A stretch of 64,000 bases of DNA from Niabella sp. (GCA_017744715.1 JAGIAT010000002.1:529708-593707); one strand, 5' to 3'; shown: positions 35,947 through 45,570, counted from the first letter of the stretch. Program-made: numbers and translations. The notes: generated from the letters alone by a model not told the origin.

Positions 35947-36762
35947 TTAATTTTTCCGAAGGTAGATCTTACCATAGCTGGTTTTCAAAATCAGATCAAT
36001 GCCACCGCCATTGAGGGTTCCGACTATATCTGAGGACCGGCTCCATTCCTTTAGGCCGGTAAGGTCTTCCCCGTCGCTGCTTTTTTGCTCTTTCGGCGTT
36101 TCCCTTTTAATATCCAGTCCATCGGCGGCATAAATATTTCCATTTTTCGAGGAAAGATTAACATTCGCTTTCAGGGTATGAGGGATGCTCACATCTACAA
36201 ATTTATAAACGGAAACCAGGGACACCGGACCTTTTACGATGGAAGCAAATTTTGCGACCAGCTCCCCGTAAATTGTTTTCGCATTCACAGGGCCCGTAAC
36301 ATTTTCCAGGGAAATGGCATTGTACATAACGCTAACCTCCAATTCACCTTTGAAATCCTTTATGTTTACAGATTTACCGGCATTCATCACATCGGTTGTT
36401 GCAACCTTTACAGTCATCGTGTTTGGCACTTTAATGGTAATAAGCTCCCGGTTTGTTTTACCAACATGGTCCACTTCAATAACCCCCGCATTTTCCTGAA
36501 CGCTTAAATTTAAACCGGTATTGTCCGTTAAACCGGATCCGGAAACCAATTTAAGCCCGGCCGCTCTTTCATCCCGGTCTTCCCGCTTCAGTTCCGGCGC
36601 AGAAAATACGATTTCATTACCGTCGTATCCTTCAATATTTACACCGGAGATATTTACTTTCAACGTGCCTGTCCTTTTAGACAATTTGTATTGCCGCTCC
36701 TGTGCATGTGTCAACGAAACGATTGCAATCGCCAAAATAATGGTTACTACTATTTTTTTCAT
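35947..36762 (-). CDS. Exported DUF4097-type protein
   Basis: This 271-residue protein has a signal peptide (to about 20, LTHAQ) and the same beta-strand repeat style as the next gene (VNAKTIYGELVAKF, VNLSSKNGNIYAAD, LILKTSYGKIYLRK). It is 18 bp downstream of the HEAT-repeat gene, so it is probably part of the ECF sigma operon. It may be an envelope-stress target or a sensor component; that is inference. Confidence 0.8.
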   Translation of the reverse strand: MKKIVVTIILAIAIVSLTHAQERQYKLSKRTGTLKVNISGVNIEGYDGNEIVFSAPELKREDRDERAAGLKLVSGSGLTDNTGLNLSVQENAGVIEVDHVGKTNRELITIKVPNTMTVKVATTDVMNAGKSVNIKDFKGELEVSVMYNAISLENVTGPVNAKTIYGELVAKFASIVKGPVSLVSVYKFVDVSIPHTLKANVNLSSKNGNIYAADGLDIKRETPKEQKSSDGEDLTGLKEWSRSSDIVGTLNGGGIDLILKTSYGKIYLRKN

Positions 36763-36780
36763 TCTTGGTATCTTGTTATT

Positions 36781-37617
36781 TTAAAAATTGGATTCTGACC
36801 GAAGCAGTGCCGCATAGGCCTCATTGCGTACCGCATCAATATTTATTGGATTTTGAGTGATCTCCAACAGCTGCTTTTTAACGTTCGAAGCTTCATTCGA
36901 TGACAAAGAAGCCAGTAATTCCATTTGTACCACAGGATCATCCTGTTTGGAAACCGCCTGCAAAATCAAATTTTTTACGGCTTCCTGGTTATCCTGTTTT
37001 TTCAGCACATCAAGCGCGGCCAGGCGTACGTTGCTGTTTTCATCGCTGTTCATCGTATTGGAAAGCAGCTGCAGATCGCTGCCAGACAACGCATTGCTTT
37101 TACCGGAGGCCAGAATTGCCGCTAACCGGGCAGATGAACTTTCGCTTTGCAGCTCTTTTCGCCAGTCGCCCGCTGCCGTATGGGCCACAAGGGTTGTTAC
37201 CATGGAATCGACAGGAACGTTTATATTTTTTTCAACCGGCCTGCGCGGCTTTTTTACAACCGCATTTTTTAACCCCGGATCCGGAAGAGCTGCAATCATG
37301 GGCGGTTGGCCGGTGATTGAATCGTTCTTTTCCGATTGATTGGGGAGCGTTACAGATGCCGGTTCTGTATGCTTTGCAATCGGTTGCTCAACGGTCTTTT
37401 CCGGTTGAAAAAGAACCGTAACACCGGCGATTATCACAATGATTGCTGCAGCCGCCCACCAATACTGCAACCGTACGGTTTTCTTCCGGGGCGCAGTAAC
37501 CGGTGGTTCCAATCCCAGCTTCAGCTGAATTTTACCGAGTACGTCCGAACCAGGTTCCTGGTCGTCAAAATCGTCCCTGTTTTCGGATACAAATTCTTTT
37601 AAAATATCTTTCTTCAT
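36781..37617 (-). CDS. Membrane protein with HEAT repeats, putative anti-sigma factor
   Basis: I choose the ATG at 37617 (MKKDILKEF), giving 278 residues, because it directly follows the sigma gene stop (37619). The longer frame overlaps that gene. A short cytoplasmic N-terminus is followed by one membrane helix (about 50-68) and a Thr/Pro-rich linker. HEAT-like helical repeats follow at about 165-275 (NVRLAALDVLKKQDNQEAVK, then DDPVVQMELLASLSS). Its position after the ECF gene suggests an anti-sigma factor whose outside domain is made of HEAT repeats. That role is inferred. Confidence 0.8.
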   Translation of the reverse strand: MKKDILKEFVSENRDDFDDQEPGSDVLGKIQLKLGLEPPVTAPRKKTVRLQYWWAAAAIIVIIAGVTVLFQPEKTVEQPIAKHTEPASVTLPNQSEKNDSITGQPPMIAALPDPGLKNAVVKKPRRPVEKNINVPVDSMVTTLVAHTAAGDWRKELQSESSSARLAAILASGKSNALSGSDLQLLSNTMNSDENSNVRLAALDVLKKQDNQEAVKNLILQAVSKQDDPVVQMELLASLSSNEASNVKKQLLEITQNPINIDAVRNEAYAALLRSESNF

Positions 37618-37618
37618 C

Positions 37619-38170
37619 TTATACGGTCTCTTTTTGTAAGAGCGACAATATTTTCTTTTTGGCGCGATGGTATTGTGTGCGCACGGTTGCATGAGAAATA
37701 CCCAGCAGGCCGGCGATTTCTTCCTGCGGCAATCCTTCCATCACATAAAGGTTCACAATCGTCCGGAACCCCTCCGGCAAAGAGCTGATCGCTCTTTTTA
37801 CTTCCTCCACCCGCATTTCAAAAAGCCCTTCATCTTCCGCTTCTGCTTCTACAATATTCTCATGGTCTTCCTCAAAAACCAGGGTTCGCTTGTATTGCCG
37901 TAAAAAGCTAATGCTCCTGTTAGCCGCAACCCGCCTGGAAAAGCCGCCGAAATGCTCAATTTGCCGGCCTTTCATAATTTCCTGGTAAAGCGCAATAAAC
38001 ACCTCCTGCAACAAATCTTCCGCCTGGGCAAAATCCGTCACCAACCGCAGGATGGTATTGAAAACCGCCTTTTTGTAACGCCGGTAGAGCTCTGAAAAAC
38101 AGTCCGCGCGCCCCTGCCGGCACCGCTTCATCAGCTCCTGGTCATCTAAGTCCTTCGGTAGTTGCAACAC
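37619..38170 (-). CDS. ECF-type RNA polymerase sigma factor
   Basis: This 183-residue sigma factor has region 2 at about 12-85 (CFSELYRRYKKAVFNTILRL, then DLLQEVFIALYQEI) and region 4 at about 120-175 (LPQEEIAGLLGISHATVRTQ). It starts an operon with a HEAT-repeat membrane protein and two DUF4097 proteins, the genes it most plausibly controls. Confidence 0.92.
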   Translation of the reverse strand: MLQLPKDLDDQELMKRCRQGRADCFSELYRRYKKAVFNTILRLVTDFAQAEDLLQEVFIALYQEIMKGRQIEHFGGFSRRVAANRSISFLRQYKRTLVFEEDHENIVEAEAEDEGLFEMRVEEVKRAISSLPEGFRTIVNLYVMEGLPQEEIAGLLGISHATVRTQYHRAKKKILSLLQKETV

Positions 38171-38580
38171 TCTTGTACGCTGTTTTCTGTTTTCTTAAAC
38201 TATTTTGCTTTTCGGCTTTCTGTATGTAAGGCGCCGGATGTTTTAAAATGTTGCATAAGTTAGAAAAAAAATCAGAAATATTTTATAAATGTGCCGGGAG
38301 CGGCTGTTTAACCCCCAAAATGGTCAAATAAAGACCGGATTTCTCTTTTTCAGCGCATCCCGTCAGGCAGGAAGCCCTGAAAATATATCGAACCAGTGAT
38401 CCGGCGCATTGAATGTTTTTTTTGAATTTTCCGGGTTGCCTAAGGTGCGACTGGCATATATTATTTATTGAAAATTGTTGCCAATCCCTGTTTCGTTGAA
38501 AATTATATAAAAAGCCAATCCACAACAAAGCAACTATGCTAACCTGCGCGGCAAATCTTAACAGGCACCCTTGTTGTGTA
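38171..38580. other. Intergenic region, no gene seen
   Basis: This 410-bp A/T-rich gap lies upstream of the sigma factor gene and downstream of the response regulator gene, on the same strand. A minus-strand frame at 38283-38528 has no recognisable features and is not called. Confidence 0.5.
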
Positions 38581-39225
38581 TCAGAGAAACCCTTGTTGTG
38601 TAGCCATTCTGATTAGTTCTGCCACATTCCTGGCATTAAATTTTTGGAGCAGGTTCTTTCGGTGAGATTCCACGGTAAATTTACTTATATATAATAATCC
38701 GGATATTTCAGCGGTTGTTTTACCCAACGCAATCAACCCAAGCACTTCTTTTTCACGGGTTGTAAGTCTGGCAGTCTCGGGAAAATTAGTTAACTGCGGT
38801 GAGGAAATAATTTCTTTGACATCCTGACTAAACACAATTTCGCCCCTCAAAGCGGTGTTAATACTACTAACCAGTTCATCACGGGAAACGTTTTTAAGGA
38901 GGTAGCCACTGGCTCCGTTTTTTAAAACATCTATAATAATGCCCCGATTACTGAGGTTACTGAGCGCAAGCACCACAATTTGGGGAAAATTCGTTTTTAT
39001 GCTTTTACAAAGGTCTATTCCGTTGATATCCGGCAACGTAATATCTAACAAGACAATATCAACGGCTGTATAATTTAGAAATGAAAGCAGGTCTTTGCCA
39101 TTTGTAAATCGTCCCGCAATTTTCATATGCTTCACTACAGACAACACTTTCTCCAACCCTTCCACAACTATAGGATGATCATCCACCAATGCAATTCTCG
39201 TTTTATTCTGTAACATGCAATTCAA
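38581..39225 (-). CDS. NarL/LuxR-type response regulator
   Basis: This 214-residue regulator has a receiver domain (VDDHPIVVEGLEKVL near 14-28, with the phosphoacceptor in LLDITLPDINGIDL). Its C-terminal LuxR helix-turn-helix reads LTTREKEVLGLIALGKTTAE and ISKFTVESHRKNLLQKF. The start overlaps the end of the histidine kinase gene by 23 bp, so the two are translationally coupled. ATG at 39216 is an alternative start. The targets are unknown. Confidence 0.93.
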   Translation of the reverse strand: MNCMLQNKTRIALVDDHPIVVEGLEKVLSVVKHMKIAGRFTNGKDLLSFLNYTAVDIVLLDITLPDINGIDLCKSIKTNFPQIVVLALSNLSNRGIIIDVLKNGASGYLLKNVSRDELVSSINTALRGEIVFSQDVKEIISSPQLTNFPETARLTTREKEVLGLIALGKTTAEISGLLYISKFTVESHRKNLLQKFNARNVAELIRMATQQGFL

Positions 39226-41281
39226 TATTTACAATGGTTCCCAACGAATTTTCTCCTCGGGAATATTCAATAGTTCCATTTAGGTAAGCTACCCGGTTTT
39301 TGATATTTGAAATACCCATTCCATGATGCAGATTGGCATCTTCTATATCAAATCCATTTCCGTTATCTTCAGCAGCAATCAAAAAAACGTTTTCATTCTG
39401 ACTGCATTGTACCAGTATTTTACTTGCAGCAGCATGTTTGGCCGCATTGGTCAGCAACTCCTGTACAATGCGGTAGATGGAAAGCTGCTCGCTCACCGGA
39501 ATGTTTTGTCGAATGCCAAGGCATTGCAGATCAATGGCTGTTTTCGGGGAAATAAAAGATGCTGCAAGCTCTTTTAAAGAAGCCTCCAATCCATACCGCA
39601 ATAACATATCCGGCATCATGTTATGAGCTATACGGCGCAGCTCGGTTACAGAAGTGTCTAATTGAAGCATCGTATCGTTTAATCGTCGCCCATACTGTTC
39701 CGCTATATCAGCGGCAATGCCCGAAAGATTTATTTTAACCCCGGCAAGCATGCTCCCAATACCGTCATGCAATTCCCGTGCTACCCTGTTCCGTTCTTCT
39801 TCCTGTGACTGAAGCATGGCCTGTACCAGTTTTATTTCCTGTTGTTGTTGAATATCTTTTAATTGTTGCTCAGAAATCTTTTTGTTTTTGCGATAAAGCA
39901 GTATTGAATAGCCGGCAATACATATAAACAGGAAGCAGCCCACAGCCAGCAGCCAGCTTGTTAATCTGTTATTTTTACCGGCGAGCCTGGCCTGTTTTTT
40001 TTCGGCTTCAAGGCGGATGATTGTTTTTTCATTTTCAGCTGTCCTGTATTTTATATCCATTTTATCCATTGCTTCCCGTTCACGCGCTAAGTTTATGGTG
40101 CCCTCAAGCTTATCCTTTTTTTCAGCCCAGTAATATGCATTTTTATAATCTCCCAGGCGTGCATAGGTTAGGGAAAGTTCATAGTAATATATAAGTTTAT
40201 TTTCTCTATAAAAAATACCCGAAGGATTTTGTAATAAAGAAAGAATTAATGCCTTCGCTTTTTTATACGCTCCCTGGTCGGAATAAGTCTGGTATTTGTG
40301 CAGGTTAAGTATTTCCATATCATATGGTAAATTATTTGCCCGGGCTATAGCCACCCCGCTATCCAAATTTTTATTCGCTTTATCGAATCGCTTTAACAAT
40401 CGAAAATACTTTGCCTTATACTTATAGTATTCTATAGCAGCAACCGAGGTTGTATGGTTACCCAAATACTTTCTTGCACTGTCCAGCATATTTTTTGCCA
40501 GTGGCAATCGCTCTTTAACGGGCTTCATCTCCATGGAGTCTTCAGTAGCTCTGTTTACATGAGCCATATAGTTCCTTGCAGCTCTTGAATACATATCAAC
40601 CAATATTGATTTGTAGGGCGATTTTTTCAGGAGGTTAATCGCTTTTAAAAAATATTCTTCTGCTTTTTGAATACGGACACCATTATTGAAGATAATGGCC
40701 ATGGTTCCGTAACAAATCCCTTCTAATCCTCCATCGCCACTCTTTTGCGCCATAGGTAGTGCCTTGTTTACAATAATATTCAATCGCTCCACATCATTAT
40801 CTTCATCATTCACTACCTTGCTATACCCATACCAGCTCCAAAACCGGTATCGATATGCTTCAGAATTATGTTGCCTGCTAAGGAGGCTATCGGCCCTAAA
40901 GTACAGCTGTTTTGCAAGCGCTTTATTTTTCCGGTGATAGAAGTTTCCTGCATAATAGTAATTAATCGCCTTAAGAAATGAATTGCTCTTACTCAATTGC
41001 GCTGCATTGTTAAGGTATTGTTTCGCCATTACGGTATCTGTATTTGTCAAATAATAAGACAGTTCATAGCAGGCCCGGGCTTTAATACTATCAGAAACAG
41101 TTGTTTTCAATAAGGCCTCCATACTGCCTTTATAATATTTTACATCCAATGGAATATACTGAGCAAGTGTTTTGCATGGGATGAAGTATAACAGGGTAAG
41201 AACTACAAAAAAAAACCTTCTGTTTACCGGAACAAATAATGCACATAATACCGAAAAATGTTGGTGCTTAATCAATAACAT
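39203..41281 (-). CDS. TPR-containing sensor histidine kinase
   Basis: This 692-residue kinase has a signal peptide or N-terminal anchor (about 22-41) and tetratricopeptide-like helical repeats (about 55-400). One membrane helix lies at about 440-462 (LLAVGCFLFICIAGYSILLY). A HisKA_3 dimerisation region follows with the phosphoacceptor in RVARELHDGIGSMLAGV, then a HATPase domain (ELLTNAAKHAAA, AEDNGNGFD, GMGISNIKNRV). It forms a pair with the overlapping response regulator. Its layout parallels the kinase at 9588-11228, but its H-box is canonical. Confidence 0.92.
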   Translation of the reverse strand: MLLIKHQHFSVLCALFVPVNRRFFFVVLTLLYFIPCKTLAQYIPLDVKYYKGSMEALLKTTVSDSIKARACYELSYYLTNTDTVMAKQYLNNAAQLSKSNSFLKAINYYYAGNFYHRKNKALAKQLYFRADSLLSRQHNSEAYRYRFWSWYGYSKVVNDEDNDVERLNIIVNKALPMAQKSGDGGLEGICYGTMAIIFNNGVRIQKAEEYFLKAINLLKKSPYKSILVDMYSRAARNYMAHVNRATEDSMEMKPVKERLPLAKNMLDSARKYLGNHTTSVAAIEYYKYKAKYFRLLKRFDKANKNLDSGVAIARANNLPYDMEILNLHKYQTYSDQGAYKKAKALILSLLQNPSGIFYRENKLIYYYELSLTYARLGDYKNAYYWAEKKDKLEGTINLAREREAMDKMDIKYRTAENEKTIIRLEAEKKQARLAGKNNRLTSWLLAVGCFLFICIAGYSILLYRKNKKISEQQLKDIQQQQEIKLVQAMLQSQEEERNRVARELHDGIGSMLAGVKINLSGIAADIAEQYGRRLNDTMLQLDTSVTELRRIAHNMMPDMLLRYGLEASLKELAASFISPKTAIDLQCLGIRQNIPVSEQLSIYRIVQELLTNAAKHAAASKILVQCSQNENVFLIAAEDNGNGFDIEDANLHHGMGISNIKNRVAYLNGTIEYSRGENSLGTIVNIELHVTE

Positions 41282-41775
41282 ACAATATTATTCTGTAACA
41301 ACAATTATACAACTTTTAATATACAAAACGACATTGCCAAGGGATGTGAATGGAAGAAATTGCAGTATTTTGGCAGTCATAATTTTTGTTATAATTATTT
41401 CATTTTTACCACATTACGCAACAATCGGAGGATAGGGCTTTTTCATCCGCGGCCTTGCATAAAAATCACTGTTTTCAGGGATAGCAAAAATCGCCAGCAA
41501 CCGGGATTGTCCGCATTGAAGCCTTATGGTAATTTTGTTTGCGAAATCATAAAGGAGGGAAATTGAAGGTAAAAACACTTTATTAGCTATCCTTTGTTTT
41601 GGTTCCCGCCAGCGAAGCCAAAAATGTCCGGTGAAGCTCTAATCAAGGCATATTTCGGGGCTCCGTTTTTAATACTTTTTAAATCATAGCAATAGCACCC
41701 TGCTCATAACACAATCGCGTAAAACGGAGGGCTGAAAGCAAGATGAAAAATCAATATTAACCTCAAATAACAGTT
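41282..41775. other. Intergenic region, no gene seen
   Basis: This 494-bp A/T-rich gap separates the divergent kinase and lipoprotein genes and should contain their promoters. I see no clear operator or gene. Confidence 0.5.
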
Positions 41776-42369
41776 ATGTCAAAAAAAATGATGATTCAAC
41801 TTTGTGCACTATTGTTATGCAGCCTATTTATCTCCCTGGCTTCTTGCAGCAAAAGCAATGATAAATCCAATACTCCATCAGACAAGTATTACTTTAAAGC
41901 AAAGTTCAACGGAGTGCAGAAAGATTTTATGCATTCTGCCCAGTTTCAGTTTGGGGAAAAGAATGGTAATTTGGTAAGTGCCAGCCTATATGGATATGAA
42001 TCAAAAATCGATTTTTCCTTACCACTTGAGCAACATCCTCCGGGGTTTGAGCTGGAAATATTCCGGTACGATATGAAAAACATTCCTCCCGGCACTTATA
42101 CAGAAGCCGCTTCGAGCACCGGTACTTACCGGCTGGAAGCAGAACGGCATATTCAAAAGAAAAATGCACAGGGTGAGCATTACACAATACAATATGATGA
42201 GGAAGATCTGAACGACTTTACTATTGTATTCTCTGAGATCAGCAGGGAAAAAGGAGTCAGGGGTACTTTCAAAGGTAAAATCAAACTGGATACGGCCCCG
42301 TTTGATGTGATCAATGTTACTGAAGGAGAATTTTATTTCCCCTATAACGAGGACCTCCTGAATCCATAA
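41776..42369 (+). CDS. Lipoprotein, paralogue of the next gene
   Basis: This 197-residue lipoprotein (LASC, Cys at 24) has a beta-rich body with no recognised family. The start of the mature part (KYYFKAKFNGVQKDF) and the end (RGTFKGKI...VINVTEGEFYFPY) match the downstream protein by eye, so the two genes look like a tandem duplication. They lie 40 bp apart on one strand. The function is unknown. Confidence 0.8.
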   Translation: MSKKMMIQLCALLLCSLFISLASCSKSNDKSNTPSDKYYFKAKFNGVQKDFMHSAQFQFGEKNGNLVSASLYGYESKIDFSLPLEQHPPGFELEIFRYDMKNIPPGTYTEAASSTGTYRLEAERHIQKKNAQGEHYTIQYDEEDLNDFTIVFSEISREKGVRGTFKGKIKLDTAPFDVINVTEGEFYFPYNEDLLNP

Positions 42370-42409
42370 AGAAGCGCACGGCACTATCATCAATTAAAGT
42401 AAAAAATCT

Positions 42410-42961
42410 ATGCACAAAATTTTGCCGACCGTTATCCTGTTTGCCACCTTTATTTTCTTTGGATGCTCTAAAAGCGAAAAAGGTGTACCCGATAATAAAT
42501 ATTACTTTACCGTAAAAGTAGACGGAGTAGAAAAAACGGCTACAGACCAAAGCGACCTATCGGGCCTGAAAGCACAGGTTGTTTATCTGAACAGTGGCGG
42601 CTATAATGCGCTCCTGATCAGCGGCAGATGGTGGCTTGCCACCACTTCTAAAAAAATGGGAGGTACAGATCTTATGATACAGCCCTTTCCCAAAAAAACA
42701 GGTACTTATAGCGTGGGAGCCGGTACATCGGATCATTCAATAACACATTGGATGGACATGAGCCCTCCTGCCGGCAGAGAAGATGACGATATTTATAGCG
42801 CCGCAGGTACCTACGGCTCCGGAAATATTGCACTTGAGTTTTTTGACGGAAAGGAAGTGCGTGGCACATTTCAGGGCACGCTTGTAAACACTAACAGGAA
42901 AACAATAAATCTTACCGAAGGCAAATTTTATATGCCGGTAGATATGAGCCAGGCAAAGTAG
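42410..42961 (+). CDS. Lipoprotein, paralogue of the preceding gene
   Basis: This 183-residue lipoprotein (FFGC near residues 17-20) has KYYFTVKVDGVEKTA at the start of the mature protein and VRGTFQGTL...INLTEGKFYMP at the end. It thus shares its frame of conserved motifs with the gene before it. The middle parts differ strongly. No family is recognised. Confidence 0.8.
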   Translation: MHKILPTVILFATFIFFGCSKSEKGVPDNKYYFTVKVDGVEKTATDQSDLSGLKAQVVYLNSGGYNALLISGRWWLATTSKKMGGTDLMIQPFPKKTGTYSVGAGTSDHSITHWMDMSPPAGREDDDIYSAAGTYGSGNIALEFFDGKEVRGTFQGTLVNTNRKTINLTEGKFYMPVDMSQAK

Positions 42962-43014
42962 CAGATACAACACGCAATTGAAAAAAATGCAGAAGATAAT
43001 TTACCAAATTTATA

Positions 43015-43707
43015 ATGCCTATGAGGATGCAGTTTGAAATTGTACCAGGTCCGCAAGAAGAAATAGCTTATCAGCACTATCACTTTAGGCGACTAAAATT
43101 TGCTTTCGAAAAGGCCATTCAATACGCAAAGGGAACCATACTGGAAATCGGACCATACACCATCACCTATAACCTGATCAGAAATGGATTCAAAGTAGAC
43201 ACTTTGGGGTATCTATCTGAAGGGGTAAGGGGTGTAAACAAGCATATCGAATTCGATTTGGACAGCCTGGGAAAAGGAGGACACCACTTTATTAAAGGCA
43301 ACTACGACCTGGTTATCATTGCAGAAGTAATCGAACACCTGCACCTGGATTTAGATCGCATCTTACGCCAGCTTTGGGAACTTACTTCACCCCGGGGAGT
43401 TGTAATTATCCAAACACCTAATGCCACATCCCTTAAAAAAAGAATGGCTATGCTTGCGGGGAAAAATCCCTTCCAAATGATCATCGATGATTACCGGCCG
43501 GGTTACGGTGGTCATTTGAGGGAATTTACAAGAAAGGAGTTGAAAACCTACTCAGAGAAAAATGGATTTGAGGTTTTAGAATTGCATACACTGAACTATT
43601 TCGACTACAGTCATTCATATAAGGCAAGAATGTATAAAGTGCTTTCCAATAGATTACCCCAGGCACTCCGGGATGGAGTAACAATTGTATTAAAAAAATC
43701 AATTTAA
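43015..43707 (+). CDS. SAM-dependent methyltransferase
   Basis: This 230-residue class I methyltransferase has a motif I variant (ILEIGPYTITYNLI near 44-57), the acidic motif YDLVIIAEVIEHL near 98-110 and the post-motif region GVVIIQTPNATSLKKRM. The C-terminal part resembles methyltransferases acting on lipids or glycans (Methyltransf_23 style). Nothing visible gives the substrate. It lies 53 bp after the lipoprotein pair and may be transcribed with it. Confidence 0.82.
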   Translation: MPMRMQFEIVPGPQEEIAYQHYHFRRLKFAFEKAIQYAKGTILEIGPYTITYNLIRNGFKVDTLGYLSEGVRGVNKHIEFDLDSLGKGGHHFIKGNYDLVIIAEVIEHLHLDLDRILRQLWELTSPRGVVIIQTPNATSLKKRMAMLAGKNPFQMIIDDYRPGYGGHLREFTRKELKTYSEKNGFEVLELHTLNYFDYSHSYKARMYKVLSNRLPQALRDGVTIVLKKSI

Positions 43708-43927
43708 AGAAAAGTGGTCTCCAATGATGATTTGGGAGATCCATACTAACGCATTGTGCTGTTACCAGGTGCTGAAAAATAAACTGTAAGTGTTGAAGCA
43801 ACAGATGTTGCACGAATGTTTTGGTTAGTAGTTTCCGGCGCCAAAACAAATGCACCACATCAAGAAAACCTTATCGTATGTTTTTACCGGGTAAAGGCAG
43901 CTATTATATTCACATATTTTAAAACAA

Positions 43928-44425
43928 ATGAAAAAACGCGTATTGGTGCTCCTTTTGACAGTCATTGCTCTGGCCGGTTACGGACAGGAAGCAACCAGTA
44001 ACTACCACCTGCCTGAACGAACAAAAACGGCTGCGCCGCTGAAGAGATCCGGTCATCAGGCTCCTGTCCGTGCTGATCTGACACGGTTCCCCGTTCCTGC
44101 TTTTTATTATGAACAGAATCCTTTCCTGGTGAAGGATACATCTGTGACGCAACTAAAGCGCCGGCTGGTAATCCAAAAGACCCTGAAAGGAGTGGGTATT
44201 TTTAATATTATTTGGGGCGGAGTCTGGTTTGGAACAGGAACCACGCTTACCCTGATGTCTTCTGAAAACCGGATGCTGGGTATCATTCCTGCGGCAATAG
44301 GAGCAGGTGCTTGTATTATGGGCATCCGGCGCGTAAAGATAACCCGCCGGAAAATCCGGAACCTGCGTGAACAAATCAGCATTCGGGCTGGAGCAAATAC
44401 GGTGGCACTCATTTATGGCTTTTGA
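43928..44425 (+). CDS. Exported protein with two membrane helices
   Basis: This 165-residue protein has a signal peptide (to about 19, GYGQ), a basic middle section and two hydrophobic helices near 90-112 and 117-132, followed by a basic stretch (RRVKITRRKIRNLREQ). I recognise no family. Its neighbour downstream is an outer-membrane-like protein on the same strand. Confidence 0.68.
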   Translation: MKKRVLVLLLTVIALAGYGQEATSNYHLPERTKTAAPLKRSGHQAPVRADLTRFPVPAFYYEQNPFLVKDTSVTQLKRRLVIQKTLKGVGIFNIIWGGVWFGTGTTLTLMSSENRMLGIIPAAIGAGACIMGIRRVKITRRKIRNLREQISIRAGANTVALIYGF

Positions 44426-44541
44426 ACGGCTTTCATAATAAGATAACATTATGCCAAACGGAATGGGTATCCGATCATTCTTGGCTTCATAACGCATCTG
44501 CTGCAGGCCGTTACAACGATACTATCCAAAATAAATCGACC

Positions 44542-45126
44542 ATGAGAACCTTTTGTCTTTTTTTGTTTTTAACTTTTCTCATTTGTACAAGTGCAGTAGC
44601 GCAGGGTACGCACAACAATATTCTTTCCGGCGGGTATAAATTTTTCTCCGCAGGACAGAGTGGTAGCAACACCCACGGTGTATTTTTTGCTTATGATCGT
44701 TTGATGTTTAGAGGGTTGTTGAATTTGTCTGTTCAGCCCTATTGGGGCTTAAACAGAAAGTCTTCCGGGGCTGTGCTTGCCGCATCCTATGTAGTAGGAG
44801 CTAACAGAAAGGTTAACTTTACAATTGGCCCTCAATTTCAGATTTGGGTGCAGGAAGACAGCTACACGAATTTTTATACCCGTCTGAATCAAGAAGATCC
44901 CATTATTAGTGAAACGCACCCAACAACCAAGGGCGCATTTTTGGCCAATGCCGGCTTTAGAGTATTTGTCAAAAACAACTTTTTATTTTCCACAAATCTG
45001 CATGTCGGTAGTGTATTATTTGATACCTATGAAAACAGAAATCCGGATGCTGATTTAAAAAAAGCACGATCGTTCGCCGACGATGCTTTTATTGGGGTTA
45101 ATATTGGGGCTGGGTATCGTTTTTAA
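44542..45126 (+). CDS. Small outer-membrane beta-barrel protein
   Basis: I set the start at the ATG at 44542 (MRTFCLFLF), which gives a normal signal peptide (cleavage near residue 21, AVAQ) and a 194-residue protein. The longer frame from 44422 lacks this. The mature part consists of alternating amphipathic strands (SGGYKFFSAGQ, LNLSVQPYWGLNR, KVNFTIGPQFQIWV) and ends in GVNIGAGYRF, the terminal aromatic typical of outer-membrane barrels. The ligand or role is unknown. Confidence 0.8.
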   Translation: MRTFCLFLFLTFLICTSAVAQGTHNNILSGGYKFFSAGQSGSNTHGVFFAYDRLMFRGLLNLSVQPYWGLNRKSSGAVLAASYVVGANRKVNFTIGPQFQIWVQEDSYTNFYTRLNQEDPIISETHPTTKGAFLANAGFRVFVKNNFLFSTNLHVGSVLFDTYENRNPDADLKKARSFADDAFIGVNIGAGYRF

Positions 45127-45390
45127 TTGATTGCCCTTTTTTTTCACTTAAAACAAACTTACTGTACTGTTATTTCTTTACCCGTATTTCATCATTGCAC
45201 CCCAGGAGCAAAAGCCCGAAAACCCTGGTATTTTGTGAGGTTCCAGCGATTTATCCGGCAAGCGTATGCTTCACAAAATACTGTTTCCTGAAGGAGTTTT
45301 TTACATTCCGGAAAAACACGAATATCTAACTAAGAAAATTAACGGATTTCTGCTTTTAACCAACTCAATATTAGCAGACTATGAATTAAA
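45127..45390. other. Intergenic region, no gene seen
   Basis: Nothing recognisable lies between the beta-barrel gene and the tRNA terminator. A frame at 45266-45472 runs through the terminator and into the tRNA and is rejected. Confidence 0.55.
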
Positions 45391-45429
45391 CAAAAACCGG
45401 AACTCTCTGGATTTTTCAGAAAGTTCCGG
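45391..45429 (-). terminator. Rho-independent terminator of the tRNA-Arg transcript
   Basis: On the minus strand CCGGAACT pairs with AGTTCCGG, and the stem extends through TCTG/CAGA around a short A-rich loop. TTTTTG follows. It starts 2 nt after the encoded CCA of the tRNA, so it terminates that transcript. Confidence 0.88.
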
Positions 45430-45431
45430 TC

Positions 45432-45506
45432 TGGTAGCCCGGACAAGAATCGAACTTGTATCTAGAGTTTAGGAAACTCCTATTCTATCCATTGAACTAC
45501 CGGGCC
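45432..45506 (-). tRNA. tRNA-Arg (anticodon CCT)
   Basis: The minus strand folds into a full cloverleaf. The acceptor stem is GGCCCGG with CCGGGCT, the D arm GTTC...GAAT and the anticodon stem GGAGT/ACTCT. The loop TTCCTAA gives anticodon CCT (reads AGG). The T arm is ACAAG-TTCGATT-CTTGT, the discriminator base is A, and CCA is encoded at 45434-45432. Confidence 0.96.
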
Positions 45507-45517
45507 AAAATGGGTGG

Positions 45518-45525
45518 CAAATATA
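45518..45525 (-). promoter_or_regulatory. -7 box of the tRNA-Arg promoter
   Basis: On the minus strand TATATTTG is an exact TAnnTTTG match, 11 nt before the tRNA 5' end at 45506, a fitting distance for initiation just upstream of the mature tRNA. Confidence 0.65.
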
Positions 45526-45570
45526 ATACATTCGGGGCAACAAGCGCAGGCGAACATTTTTCCGTTCCGG

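Noticed and set aside
38283..38528. 81-residue minus-strand frame upstream of an ECF sigma gene
   Set aside because: It has no signal, domain or leader, and the composition looks random.
45266..45472. 68-residue plus-strand frame
   Set aside because: It runs through the tRNA terminator into the antisense of tRNA-Arg.
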